Positions 36,586 through 49,724 of a stretch of 64,000 bases of DNA are shown piece by piece; position 1 is the first letter of the stretch; every line of letters starts with the position of its first letter. Source of the DNA: Aphelidium insulamus (Eukaryota; Aphelidiomycota; Aphelidea; Aphelidiaceae). The notes below the pieces were generated by a model. That model was not told where the DNA came from and searched no databases. It worked only from the letters and a program-made list of their open reading frames with translations. The stretch is from positions 186,001 through 250,000 of the forward strand of contig JAZDSV010000010.1 of NCBI GenBank assembly GCA_036784855.1, read 5' to 3'. The position numbers and the translations under genes are program-made.

Positions 36586-37695
36586 TCATTTTTCTAAATT
36601 GCAGGTCTCTTGAGCATCCAACATCTCACATTTAACGTGATCGTGAGGATTTGTGGGATATACTCCCATTGCGGTCTGCCGTGTCTGAACAAAGTTCCTT
36701 ATTGCTCCGCAAGCGCTCAGATAATCTCCATCCATTTCGACAAAGGCCTTCCTTTCCCACCAGTTCTGGATAAGAAACCTCGTTGTCTTTCCCTCTCGTC
36801 TGATGCCGACAAGAACCATGGCGTGATGTTTACTGGCGCAGTTGTAATCGATCCAACATGCTGCCAATCGACAGAATCAAAAGCCTCTTCGACTTCGAAA
36901 TTTGATATCAACCTGGTCCAAACGACTTCAAGTGTGATTCTAATTCATCTGTCCCCGAGCGCGAAAGAAACACGGGAGCAGGGGTTTTGACTAAAATGTT
37001 TTTGAGGAATGTTAACGAAAAGCCCCCTCATTATTCCAAATAAACCGTTCCAACAATGCCGCAGGCATATGCTTCTTCCAGTAAGCCGCCATATCGAGCA
37101 TAGGAACAGGTTTTTCGCAAGACATGGCGACCAGATAGTGCTGAAGAATTACGGGACCATGCATATAACATAGTCCGCTAAGCTGACCGCGTTCCACGTA
37201 AGCATGCGGCTTGTCCTTGAGCAACGTGTGATCGCGAAATACAACAAAGCTATTGTCAGGGCCCCATTCCGGATGATCCGAGACGAACTTATAGAACAAA
37301 CTTGCTTCGTGATCGAAATCTTTGCCCAATTCGCCTGTAACGACAATACGTCCGAGTCGCTCGCGGGCCAATTTCAATTTCTTGCGCGCCCCGTCCGAAA
37401 CCATCGCCGCATCCGGATGTAGAAGATCGTTGAACTCTCCCTTGCGCACCGTGCTGTTCTTGTCGCGCATAATTCCTTTAGCGTACAGGAAGACGCGCAA
37501 ATCATCCTGCATCTCGTCGCTCGACAGTTCGTCCAACTTCATCAGCGCAATTGCGGTTTGGATGTTACCGTCGGATAACTTCCAAGAATCCCGTCGTTTC
37601 TCAATCAGGGCAACCTCGTCAGCTACAGCTGCACTGGGTCTGTCGGCTTTCGTTGGCGACGACGACGATGATGGACGCGGTGTAATGCTTGACAT
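36586..37695 (-). pseudogene. Decayed gene, possible papain-fold cysteine peptidase
   Basis: The first part is an open frame from the ATG at 37695 to a stop at 37012 (MSSITPRPSSSS...). It ends in conserved-looking sequence, GLCYMHGPVILQHYLVAM, and then FIWNNEG. The sequence keeps protein-like content beyond the stop, but only if the frame changes three times: near 37015-37027 (a run of five C), near 36905-36920, and near 36855-36870. The last part, ending at 36586, contains HHAMVLVGIRR and FLIQNWW. A cysteine in the first part and a His and an Asn-Trp in the last are spaced like a papain-type Cys/His/Asn triad, but that is inference; I do not recognise the family. Three slips in 170 bases point to a relic rather than to chance sequencing errors. 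Confidence 0.5.
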
Positions 37696-37715
37696 TTTTG
37701 AGAATTTTAAGAACC

Positions 37716-37760
37716 GTGGATGCGCACGGGAGAATTTTAAGAACTCCCGTGCGCATCCAC
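37716..37760. repeat. Perfect 17-bp inverted repeat (hairpin)
   Basis: Arms 37716-37732 and 37744-37760 are exact reverse complements around an 11-base AT-rich loop. The string GAGAATTTTAAGAAC occurs twice as a direct repeat (37700-37714 and 37730-37744). It lies just upstream of the decayed gene's ATG. Confidence 0.95.
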
Positions 37761-38334
37761 AAGTTTTGAAGCCAATCACGTGTCGAACTTGATTGCCACC
37801 AATAACTGGTATTTACTACGTGCTATGCTGTCAGCTTATTCCGCCGCGCGCCTGCAGCATAGCGGTAGCGGTATCAGTGCAGTGAGCGGGTGCCGACAAA
37901 TACCCTCACTATTTGTAGATACAGATGGCCACGGGTTTGAGGCGCTGCTGGCTGACAATACCGATAGCAACCTGCCGTGTGACCTTTCTGAAAATATTAT
38001 CGGCTTATGTACCAACGAATTTTCGAGGGATTTGGACGCGTTAGTTAAGTGATCTAGCAACTGTTGGGCACAACAACAGATAGTGGCGTGACGGTACATA
38101 TACACATGACATGGGACCCACTCTGGCAACTGACAACTTCACCTCAGGCATCTAACTTTACTGCAGACTGTCAACGGCCAGCGTAATGACTGCGTATCGA
38201 GTAATCTAGCGTCCCACGCCCGAAGATGCAGAGTATGCATTCCATTACTTGATCGCGGTAATGGTACGTTGCCAGCGTTGCTATCTACAGAACTAAGTCA
38301 GTTATACAGACTATGACATGGAAGAATTTCAAGT

Positions 38335-38940
38335 GATATTCAGCTGGGCCAAGTGGCGTCTGTTCTGGGCAGTGATGATATTGATATCCACACTTGCTTG
38401 TCTTCCATTACATAACACAACGGCGGAGAATTGACGATAAAAGAGCAAGAAACTTTTGAAACATTGGAAAAGGCCCATGGCAAATGTCGCCTATGCGGTC
38501 CACAAGTGATTTTCCACCCGAGTTTTAGCTGTTGCGCTGAAAATGGCGTTGTGCGCCGTCGTCGCATTGTATGCAGCCAGAGCGGGAAGCAAACCACGCA
38601 AAACTCCATTAAGTGTGACTTTCCTTTCAGGGTATGTAGTGTTCATGTTCACACGCGTCATTTATGTGTGGAAATGAAGCCGGTGATACCGGGTAAATGT
38701 GGCAAACAGGTGTGGATTCATATCAATTAGGGTGACAGCGGATATCACGTGCATCTTGACCACGTGGAGCACAATCATGCTATGGTGAAGAACAGTACGC
38801 ACACTTGCTACCTGGCAATCGATTTTATGCCATCGGCTCTACGTGAGCGAATTGAAGTGCTGTCATGCAATAGTGTCGACGTGCAGGTTAGCATAAAATT
38901 ATCGGACAATAATCCCCAACGTATCGCGCACCCCGACTAA
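38335..38940 (+). pseudogene. Decayed FAR1/MULE-type transposase zinc-finger fragment
   Basis: One frame, interrupted by in-frame stops at about 38411 and 38728, reads as a WRKY/GCM1-superfamily zinc finger of the kind found at the N terminus of FAR1/Mutator-like transposases: AHGKCRLCG, RRRRIVCSQSGKQ, IKCDFPFRVC, then VHLDHVEHNHAM (the final H-x-H). No DDE catalytic domain follows. After 38940 the frame is broken again. It is a transposon relic, or possibly the stump of a domesticated gene. Confidence 0.5.
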
Positions 38941-39132
38941 GAAATATGTGGCAAATATTCGAGCGTCAATGCCTCAGGCGGAAGAGGTCTTAATGCGTTT
39001 CAAGCTCATGGCAAGCGGCTAACTGAGTAGTCGATCTGGGTACCAGCAGACATTCATGTACTGATTCTCGCATAAGCGATACAGATGTTGATCTAGTGAC
39101 CGAGTGCATACGTGCAACATGTGTCACCTTTA

Positions 39133-40575
39133 TTAGAAATCAAACAGATTCTCATCAGCAGTCGCATCGCCATCCGTCCCCTCTTCGCTCGCAAAGTCAA
39201 TTGCTGCACCCCCGATGTCAATGGCATTATATGCATTTACAGCACTAGAATTGGGCATAGAATGGCTCCAGTTGCGGGCATCATCACAGGCAGAGTTCTT
39301 GTCGCCATCGCTGCCTTGTCTGTCGACATCATTAGACTTTTCCACAACGACCACATCTCGCGACGGAGAAATATCGACGTCCACATCGACTTCGCGGCAC
39401 TCGGCAGCACGATACTGGCTGAGTGTGATGCAGCGCGTTGAGGAGGGCGTGTCAGAATCGGCGAGCGTACAATTGTCACTGTTTGAGCGTGCCAGTGCTT
39501 TGTAGTGTCTGGGCACCGCGAGCAAGACCACATTCCTAGGCACAATGTTGACATACACCAGGGTGGTGCTACCGGTGGCAGTTCTCTGCTCATTCGCCGT
39601 GTATGCTCTGCGGCCCCACGAGAGGCGGAATGCCGATACCTGCAGCCATCTTAGTCTACATTGAATACAGAGAAGAGTTGATACCAACATCGCGCAGGAC
39701 CAGCAACGTATCGGGGACAATGTGCCCAGCTGTATGTGCGGCAATCACATCTCCGTGCAGCGATGCTACTACCGTGCCTGGCAGTCAAATTAATAGTACA
39801 TGCTGTATGTAATAGTACAAAGTGCCAAATACAACTACTAACCGCCATGCCGATCAGCCAGCAAAAGGCGCGCATCATCGCGGCCGTATGTTATTGCGCG
39901 CACAGTGGCCACCACCAGCGGCAACTTGGCACACGCAGCAGCAGCAGCAGACGCATTGTCGTCACTTGTAAGCAGTGAGTCGAGGTGCGCACCACCATGC
40001 AGCCAGTCACCCGCGTCGGCCAAGAATTCGGCGACATTGTCGTCCATATCGGTGCCGCTTGAAACAGTACGGTAACCCGCGCCATATGCACAGTCAATGA
40101 TGTCCCAGGAAAGTGTCGCGGTAGTGGTGGGCGCTTCAAGTGGGTGTCGCAGTAAATGGCTTCTTGCAACGTAGCCGTCTGCCAGGTCATTGACGCGCCT
40201 CTCCAGGTGTGTGCCGCTACACCGCGCACCCACAGACAGTCCAGCCAGCACCGATGAGGGCATCAGCTGCGCGGAATTCATTGATGACTGCGTGTACTGT
40301 GACGGGTCCAGCGACTGGAGTGGCGGTCTTCTGACGGCTGCGTGCTTGAGTGGCGGAGTGGTGTGGCATGGCGCGATGCTGCCGCTCATGGCTGGCAACT
40401 GCGACGAGTACGCGCTGTCATCCGCGCCCGAAGTGTGGTTGTTGTTGTTGTTGCTATTGTAGCCATGGACGTGCGCGAAGGAGGGTGATACTGGCGGTGA
40501 CGGTGTGGGTGACGCGCATAGCAGGGCCAGCAGGTCGTCGTCTGCATTGTCACTGGCATCGCCTTGGATACTCAT
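39133..40575 (-). CDS. HROB/MCM8IP-like OB-fold protein (3 exons)
   Basis: Resembles the OB-fold protein HROB (MCM8IP, C17orf53), which recruits the MCM8-MCM9 helicase in homologous recombination. Exons 40575-39843, 39777-39689, 39639-39133; 442 residues, introns GT-AG, phases exact. The N-terminal half is low complexity (poly-Asn, Pro/Ser-rich). The OB fold spans the introns: KLPLVVATVRAITYG, ADRHG + GTVVASLHGDVI, DTLLVLRDVSAF, and a strand pair YVNIVPRNVVLLAVP; this order matches the HROB pattern 'LVVIIKSL ... DPTG.m.GTih ... VLLL..VSVF ... YLNIT..N'. The acidic tail ends ADENLFDF. Supported by one domain only; another single-OB protein is possible. Confidence 0.58.
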
Positions 40576-40620
40576 ATGTACTTTGGAGATGCTGCAAAAG
40601 GTAATCCGATGAGCATGTAG

Positions 40621-40931
40621 GACCATGGGCACCAACGGACAGCGCTTCACTATGCTGCAATTAATAACAGAATGGAAGCGGCAACGATTCTGATGAACGC
40701 CGGAGCTTCAACGGCTACATATGTATTCCAGATAAAGATCGTCGAACTGTGCTTCTTCATGCTGCAATCGCCAACAATTTGGCCATGGTACAGTTTTTGT
40801 TTCTCACTGATCGCAATGTGAATGCAGCGGACCGGGACGGACTGGCGGCACTTCACCATGCTGCAATTCATGACAATATTGCAATCACCAGGAAGCTGTT
40901 GAATCTCAGAACTGGTTTTTATTTCAATTAG
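40621..40931 (+). pseudogene. Broken ankyrin-repeat fragment
   Basis: Two adjacent frames each encode ankyrin repeats (RTALHYAAINNRMEAA; then LLHAAIANNLAMVQF and LAALHHAAIHDN) with a frame slip near 40725 and no start codon or signal peptide. The wording of the repeats resembles the broken gene at 59639-60233. The flanking 40576-41472 has no other gene. Confidence 0.6.
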
Positions 40932-41472
40932 ATAGTAAATAGTCACTGGACCCGGACTACTTGCCCGACCAGATCCAGCTGCCAGAGACCATCGACTTGT
41001 GCGGACAGGTCTGACCGCAGGAAATCGCATCAAAAGCTGTTGAATATAGGTACTATTAGGGTTGGAGACTTATGCTGGCTGGTGCTTTTGCTGCTTACTG
41101 CTGCTGTGGAGGTAAGTGCCAAAATTGCCAGAAGCGCGACTCTGAGTTATTCTAACAGCCGATGCCTCGGTTGACTGGCTGAAACGTAACGTTGGAATTG
41201 ATGTCGAGTCTAGCACGTCAGCCAGTCGAGGTGGTTCAGCGCTTGAGGCGGCTTGGGACACTACTTAAATTTGAGCTGTGGCATTCAGACGCATCCCGGG
41301 ATTGCATGCCACAGACGCTGGCATAAGAGGGACAGTATTGACTAAGTCGCACATATATAGCAGAGATGGAGCCATACAGCCATACGCCATGCAGCCATAC
41401 ACCGTCGCGGCGGAACAATCAATCAGTCTCCAAATGTTTAAATCGTTTTAGGTATTCAAACGCATATAGCAA

Positions 41473-43420
<1,948 letters not shown>

Positions 43421-43439
43421 CTGAGAATAAATTGCTATA

Positions 43440-46400
43440 ATGAGCGCTGCCTCGGCGACGCATCGGCGACACAGCGGTGCAATGCAGTCGTCGTCGTCGC
43501 CGCTCAACCGCAAGTTCTACCGGCACACACTGCTGGCACGGTATCCACAGGTGCAGCCACTGCCCGCGCGCCGCCCCGACATCGCCACCAATGATAACGG
43601 TGATGATGTGGCCACTTCACTGCCGCCTCCACTGCCCGCAGCTACGGTGCGCCGCTCTTTCCTCACGCCGGAGCAGAGGCGCGCCGTGCTGGCCAAACAG
43701 GAGGCCTCCTACCCCGCAAGCGCCTTTCGGAACCCGTACATGCCGCGCACGTCCGCCGATGCCGACTCGGACAGCGCGGATAATGCACCGGCAACCACTC
43801 GCAGCGCGCTGGTCGGCGTGCTGGCTGCGCGTCTGGCATCAGCCTCCGCCACCGACACCAATGCCATTGCGGCGGTATCTGGTGCTGACAGCGCGGTCTC
43901 TGTCGACGCTGCTTCTGCTGTTCCGAGGAGTAGTGGCAGTCGGCACACACTGTCTGGACGCCGCGCGCACGACGATATGACTCCGGTGCACACGGCTGCT
44001 GGCACCGGCGATGTGGACGCCTTGGCACGCTGTCTGGACGTGTTCAGCATCGACTCGGTGGACCGGGAAGGTGTGCCAGTGTCTTCCCGAAGGACTTGAC
44101 ATCAATGACATTGCAGGCCGCACGGCGCTGATATACGCGGTGATATGTGAGCGGCCGGCTGTTATAGACTTGCTGTACCGGCGGCACGCTTCACTCAACA
44201 TGGTGGACCATGACGGGCGCACGGCTCTTCACTGGGCTGCCCTGTATGGTCGCCACGAAATCTTGCAACAGTTGATGCGCATGGAAGGTAGATTCTATAT
44301 ATAAGTATATATTATATATATATATATATATTATAAATGTATTTATACTAACTCTCCCACGTGCAGCGCTCAATTGGCAAATGAGAGACAATGAGGGGCG
44401 CACAGCGTTGCACTGGACGGCGGGAAATGAGAGCACCAAGTGCATGGCAATCATGCTGCAGCGTTGCAGCCAGCTCGAGGTCAATGAGCCCGACTCGGAG
44501 CAGATGACACCGCTGCATTGGGCCTGCTACCACAACCACCCCAAGCATGTGCAGCTGCTGTTGCGCCACGGCGCCCACACATTTGTCACGGATATTGAGG
44601 GCAAGTCGGCGCTCCACTGGACCGCGTCGCACCGCGATTTACAATGCGCCGAACTCTTGATTGCCGAAAGTCCGGGTGTTGTCGGAGTGGGCGATTTGGA
44701 CGGCAGGACCGTGCTGCACCTGGCGTGCGGTGAGAACAACTTTCCGCTGGCCTCGGTGCTTGTCGCATCCGAAGATTGCAATGTGAATGCCTACGACTCC
44801 ACCAGACGGACAGCGTTGCACTGGGCCGGTTCGTTGATACTTTAGGTTTTTGCTACTGACAATAACCAATTCATTAGCCGTCAGTGGACATCATCACTTG
44901 GTGACACTGTTGCTGGAGCACGGGGCTGACGACAGTGCGGCCGACAGTGTTGGCGCCACCCCGCTGCACTACGCCTGCTCCAAAAACCACTCGCAGTGTG
45001 TGCAAGCATTTCTCGGCAACGAGTCTGCCAGCAATCCCGCTCACTATCTGCCAGACGCTGCTGGACGCCACGCGCTGATATGGGCCGTCACCAAGGGCCA
45101 TGTGCAGACCGTGCGCGTCCTACTGGAAAATGGAGTTGACCCCAACTTGACGGATCTGAAGGGCAGCACAGGTGCGGTGGAATGCCACACCTGTTAATTT
45201 ATGTTAATATTCCATGCAGCCTTGCACATGGCCGCGCAGGTTGGACAGACACACTGCGTGGCTCTACTGCTTAAGCATGGTGCCACTATTGACATAGTGG
45301 ATCAGGACGGACACACGCCACTGTTTCGTGCGGTGGAGAAGGGTTACGCCGAATCCGCCAACATGCTCATTCAAGCGGGTGCCAGCGTGAACTGCAGCGA
45401 TCACGAGCAGCGCTCACCGTTGCACTTTGCTGCCTCGTCGGGACATTTGCCGGTGCTGAGTCTTCTACTGGTCAGTGAGGCCGACATTATGTGCCGGGAC
45501 AGCGGTGGCAAGCTCCCGATTCACTGCGGCGCGCAAACAGGCCACAACGACGTAGTGAAGTATCTGATCGAGAGTGGTGCGGACGTGGACAGTACGGACG
45601 GCGAACACCTCACGCCGCTGCACTGGGCGGTTATTATGAATCATCCGCATACGGTTGAGCTGCTGCTGACCGAAGGTGCCAAGCCGACGCCGTACGTGCA
45701 CTCGCCGCGCCGCACAAATGATGGCGGCGGTTCCGGTTGCGATGATATCACATTTCTGGTTCCCACTCCGTTGGAGTATGCGCTGCGAATGGGCAATGAG
45801 GCTTGTGTGTCTGTGCTGGAACAGTTTGGCGCCATGACCGGCCCGCAACTGATTGAGCGGTCCGCCACCAACATCCAGCGACTGTGGCGTGGGTACCGCC
45901 TGCGCTACTTTGTTTGGTCTAGAGTCAGGAAGCAGTTGACGTTGCATCATCGCGTGCGCGATCAGGTACTAGTGGTTTAATTTTTCTGTCATACACAAGT
46001 CAGATGATTTTTAATATATGTATAGGCTGCACGTGTGCTGCAAGCTGCGTTCAGAAGAAGGCGAAAGTCACAGAGCCTGTTGCCCGGAGCAGCGACAGCC
46101 ACGGCTCCGCAGCTGCAGGTGACGCCATCAAGCTTTGGATCTGCGGACACGCACAAGCTTTCCGGGCAATCTGTCACGTTGACTGCATCACAGAAAAGTG
46201 GATTTGCAAAGTCGAAATTGTCGGCGCACTCGTTAACAGCGCATGGCTGGAGTACAGACAAGCCCACTGGCATTGCTGAAGTAGATTCACAAATTAACAG
46301 CAGTGGCGGCAAGGTTTTCACTGTTTCCTCTCCGCGCAATAGCTCCTCAGTGGCCTATCAAAAGCAGCTGGCAGTCACGTTGTCGTATCAGGCAGAGCTG

Positions 46401-46683
46401 GCGCGATTGCGAGCTGCAGCCGAAGAGAAGGCGCGTGAACTGGAAGTGGAGATGGCCAGGCTGCAGGTCATGGCCTATGCTGTACCTGCGCCGGCACAAG
46501 CACCGCCGCTAGACGTAACCATGGAGCAGAGAGGTGCGGCCTCGAATGCAGCCGCACTCGCCAACATATCCATGACGTCCACGGAGATGGAGTGAGTAGC
46601 TGCGCGGTGGTATGATTGTTCTTTCACTCACATTATACACATTGCAGATACTTTTGCACTCTGCGAGCAAAGGGCGACTAGTA
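43440..46683 (+). CDS. Inversin-like ankyrin-repeat protein with IQ motif (7 exons)
   Basis: Exons 43440-44070, 44117-44287, 44367-44828, 44878-45171, 45220-45965, 46026-46591, 46650-46683; 967 residues, all GT-AG with exact phases. A 190-residue disordered N terminus precedes about 14 ankyrin repeats (GRTALIYAVIC, GRTALHWAALYGRH, TPLHWACYHNH, GRTVLHLACG, TPLHYACSKNH, ALHMAAQVGQ, TPLFRAVEKGY, TPLHWAVIMNH). Then comes an IQ calmodulin-binding motif (NIQRLWRGYRLRYF) and a coiled-coil tail. The ankyrin-then-IQ order and the repeat wording match inversin/NPHP2, a ciliary transition-zone protein. No N-terminal signal peptide, unlike the intronless ankyrin genes in this window. The last small exon is inferred from a GTGAGT donor and may not be used. 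Confidence 0.75.
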
Positions 46684-46708
46684 AATATATTGTTATTGAG
46701 GATTAATG

Positions 46709-47848
46709 TTATCTCGTGCCAGCCAGAGTGTTGCAACATGCATTTGCCCGCTTATCGGACGGGCATTCTTCGAGAAACTCGCGTCTAATGTGTTGGTTTC
46801 GCATAAATATTTTTTGGATGTAGCCCGTGATTTCCGAGGCGAGAGGCGCTATTTGCGCTGAATGTGCACATTGCTGCAACAATGCCGCTTTCAATTCAGT
46901 CAAGTACACGGATGTCTTTTCACCGCTGATCATTTTCAGTCTAACCACAGATTGCTTGATGGCATCAATGTGGGGCGCTTCTTGTTGATGTGCTTGTGGT
47001 GAATTTTCAATGGATGGGGCTTGCGGTGGACGGCGTCCAAATCTTGAATTTACTCGTCGCGCAATGCGTTTGTATAGTGGAAGGTGCTGCCCCGGTGGAG
47101 AAGTCGTAACCAAAGATTCAGCCTCGTGCAATATTTCATCGTCGCTGTCTGGAGCTGCAGTCATCCCGTGCGAGTCGCCATCGACCAGGATGTGACGAGC
47201 GACATATAACATTTTTCGGTTCGCGGCTTGGTTACAAAGGTCTAGAATTCTAACATCGGTATTGAAATCGTCGAGCTCCACTAAAATCTTATTTTCGCGA
47301 GCTTGTTTATAAGAAGAAAGAACCATTGTAAACATATCGATGTCGTCTGTATCGATTGCATCTTGAATAGCGGCAATTGTGGGAATGAACTGCAGGTCCA
47401 ATAGAATCGCTACCAGACGATGGCGCCGCTCCTGAACAAACTTTCGCAACAGATTTTCGCGCGCCTTGTTTTGACAGGCTTTTGTATTGTCGCTTACCAA
47501 GTTAACGAGTTTAAAACATGTGTCATCACTTGAATATGGCCACTGGAACCCTGGTCGACCACTGCACACGGTCAAAAAGTCTGCGACATCGTGACTCTTG
47601 CGAAATCTGCCGTAATCACCGCGGCGAATAACGTAATCGCAGTATTTATCAGATATTTGTAACTTTCTGTCCGCCCGTGAGAGGCGGCGCAAGTCTGCCG
47701 GAGCCACGAATCGGTGCCACATTGAACTTGTGCCATCAATGTCGGCCGTAACAGCCAACGCACCGTTCGGTACGCACATGACGTACTCTGTCGAAAGGAT
47801 CACAATCGAGAGAACGGCAGAGAGGATAGATGGGAAAATGAACATCAT
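46709..47848 (-). CDS. Intronless secreted protein of unknown family
   Basis: 379 residues, one exon. The ATG-ATG at 47848 starts a signal peptide (MMFIFPSILSAVLSIVILSTEYVMC, cleavage near VPNG); an in-frame upstream ATG at 47950 would bury it. The body is mostly helical and charged with several cysteines (CDYVIRRGDYGRF, FLTVCSGRPGF, VRILDLCNQA), then a Pro/Gln-rich linker and a helical C terminus with CCN. I recognise no domain. Some short 'D-D-I-D-M-F-T-M-V' segments look like degenerate ankyrin helices, but this is weak. It converges on the inversin-like gene with 25 bp between stops. It is the same type of gene (signal peptide, no intron) as 20346-21719 and 60282-61361. Confidence 0.65.
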   Translation of the reverse strand: MMFIFPSILSAVLSIVILSTEYVMCVPNGALAVTADIDGTSSMWHRFVAPADLRRLSRADRKLQISDKYCDYVIRRGDYGRFRKSHDVADFLTVCSGRPGFQWPYSSDDTCFKLVNLVSDNTKACQNKARENLLRKFVQERRHRLVAILLDLQFIPTIAAIQDAIDTDDIDMFTMVLSSYKQARENKILVELDDFNTDVRILDLCNQAANRKMLYVARHILVDGDSHGMTAAPDSDDEILHEAESLVTTSPPGQHLPLYKRIARRVNSRFGRRPPQAPSIENSPQAHQQEAPHIDAIKQSVVRLKMISGEKTSVYLTELKAALLQQCAHSAQIAPLASEITGYIQKIFMRNQHIRREFLEECPSDKRANACCNTLAGTR

Positions 47849-48015
47849 GCGTTGAAGACGGAGAGTAAAGAGAGAGAAAACTTTTGCAGATGCAGTGAGA
47901 CAAGGAAAAACATATAGCGCGGGATGCACAAGCACACGCAGACGCCACATGGAACGCGAGCACGTGGCAGATAGGCGCTAATTGGCGGGCGCGCGCCTCT
48001 ATTACGTCATGATCG

Positions 48016-49724
48016 TCAGCTGGTCGACGTGTTTCCGTGGATTACTTGCACAATCTGCTTTTCAATGTGCGGGCGAAACAGGAGCTCGGCGTGGTTCATG
48101 TCGTACGTGTAGAGCTTGATATCGCCACCGGCTGCCAGGGAAATATTGTTCGGCTGTGATGACAATTGTTGTTGATACTGTAGCGGTTTGTGGCAAAGTG
48201 TGGTCATGTCAATCGTGCGGGTGCGCTTATCCTTTGCGAGGTAGCCCTGCACAAGCCGCACCGGCACGACACAATCCTTCAGGCCCAGCACAACGGCAGT
48301 GTCCACATGCGCCGGGATCTCTTCCAGAAACAAATTGTTTTGGTGCCTAATACAGCACCAAGTGTAAGTGTACCATACGTCAACATCACAGAAACACTTG
48401 CCAGTAGAAGCATCGATGCAGTGTCCATGAAACGTACAACTCACGGCTGATAAACCACCACAGCAACAGCTCCACCGTGGACGTGGGGTGACGGTAGACA
48501 AAATTGTGCGCCAAGTTGGGCGCGTGCAACATGAAGCATATGGGATCGATGAAGACGGCGCGCTGGACATAGAGCGGGCGGTGGCGCAGCACACACGCCA
48601 GCACCGCCGTGCCAAAAGAGTGCCCGACAAATGTGGCGAATGGCGCGGCGCCATCCACGGCATAGCCTTGCCGAGCAAACATCTCATCAATGCCCTCCAT
48701 GAGCTGCTGCGTGGTCGGTACATCCTCGGCCACGTCGCGGTACACTGGGTACAGCGTGCTCGAGATGTTTGCCATGTGCATCACGAATATCGGGCGGTCT
48801 CCCTCCATGATGAGGCGCTGGAAGAAGAAAAAGTAGCCAAACAGGCCGACTCCAATACCATGAATGAACACAATGGGCTCCTTGACACCGGCACCGGATG
48901 CATTGCGCGGCGGTCGGTAAAAGTAAGTGAGTTCGCCGTGCAGCGTTTCGTGCGGCTTCAGTCCAAATCTCTCCAACATGGTTGATTCACTGCGCGAGTA
49001 AAACTTTTTGAATCCCAGACCGTACCGGAGATGTGCCGAGAATAAAACGTTCAATGCTTGCAAAATCTGGCACATATAAATATTAGCACGATAGCTGATA
49101 TCAAATTATACGCACCAGATAGTAACATAATGGCTTGTGCGCTACTTTGAGCGAGTCGTAGCCGAGGCGCATCGATTGAGCGGCGGGGTTCTTGCCGGCA
49201 GGAAACCGCACGGTAAACTTGTCCTCAATGGTGGCGATCATGTCGTCAAGCTCGGCGACAATGCCGGCCGCAGTGTCGCCCGCCTCCACGGCCTCGAGGC
49301 CAAAGAAGGCGTACAGGAGAAACTCGCGCATATTATCGTGGTAGATCTGTTCGAATGGGATGCCGCGGAACCAGCCGCTAAAATAGGCGCGCGGGTCCTC
49401 GACCGAGTTGAGCGCGCGATGGAATACCACTTGCCTCTCCGCGGTGGTGAGCATGGAGTAGGTGGACGGGCAGTGCGGGCGCATGTCCTCCAGACGCTTC
49501 AAGTAGACGCGGTGCACGCCGTAGAATAGGACTTCCAGCAGCGCGATAATGCGCAAGCCGCTCACCCACGACATTAGGGCCTGCGTCACCGAGAGCTGCC
49601 CGGTGCTCCAGCTGTGCAGTGCTAACAGAAAGTCATATGCCAGCAGCAAGGCGCACAACGGCACCACCGCGGACAGCAGCGATATTTTGGCGCGCGCGAT
49701 CCAAAATGTCACTGCAGCCCACAT
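48016..49724 (-). CDS. Membrane-anchored alpha/beta hydrolase (3 exons)
   Basis: Serine hydrolase of the alpha/beta fold, fungal type, with two N-terminal membrane helices (about residues 5-30 and 45-65). Minus-strand exons 49724-49116, 49066-48402, 48346-48016; 534 residues. Catalytic features: oxyanion region IVFIHGIGVGLFGYF, nucleophile elbow GHSFGT, acid strand VVLGLKDCVVP, and a late histidine in DMNHAELLF. The preceding block ELYVSWTLHRCFYW + HQNNLFLEEIP is conserved in this fungal family and is split by an intron (48347-48401) that begins GCAAGT. A GT at the earlier CGTGAG would break the frame. Substrate unknown. Confidence 0.82.
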
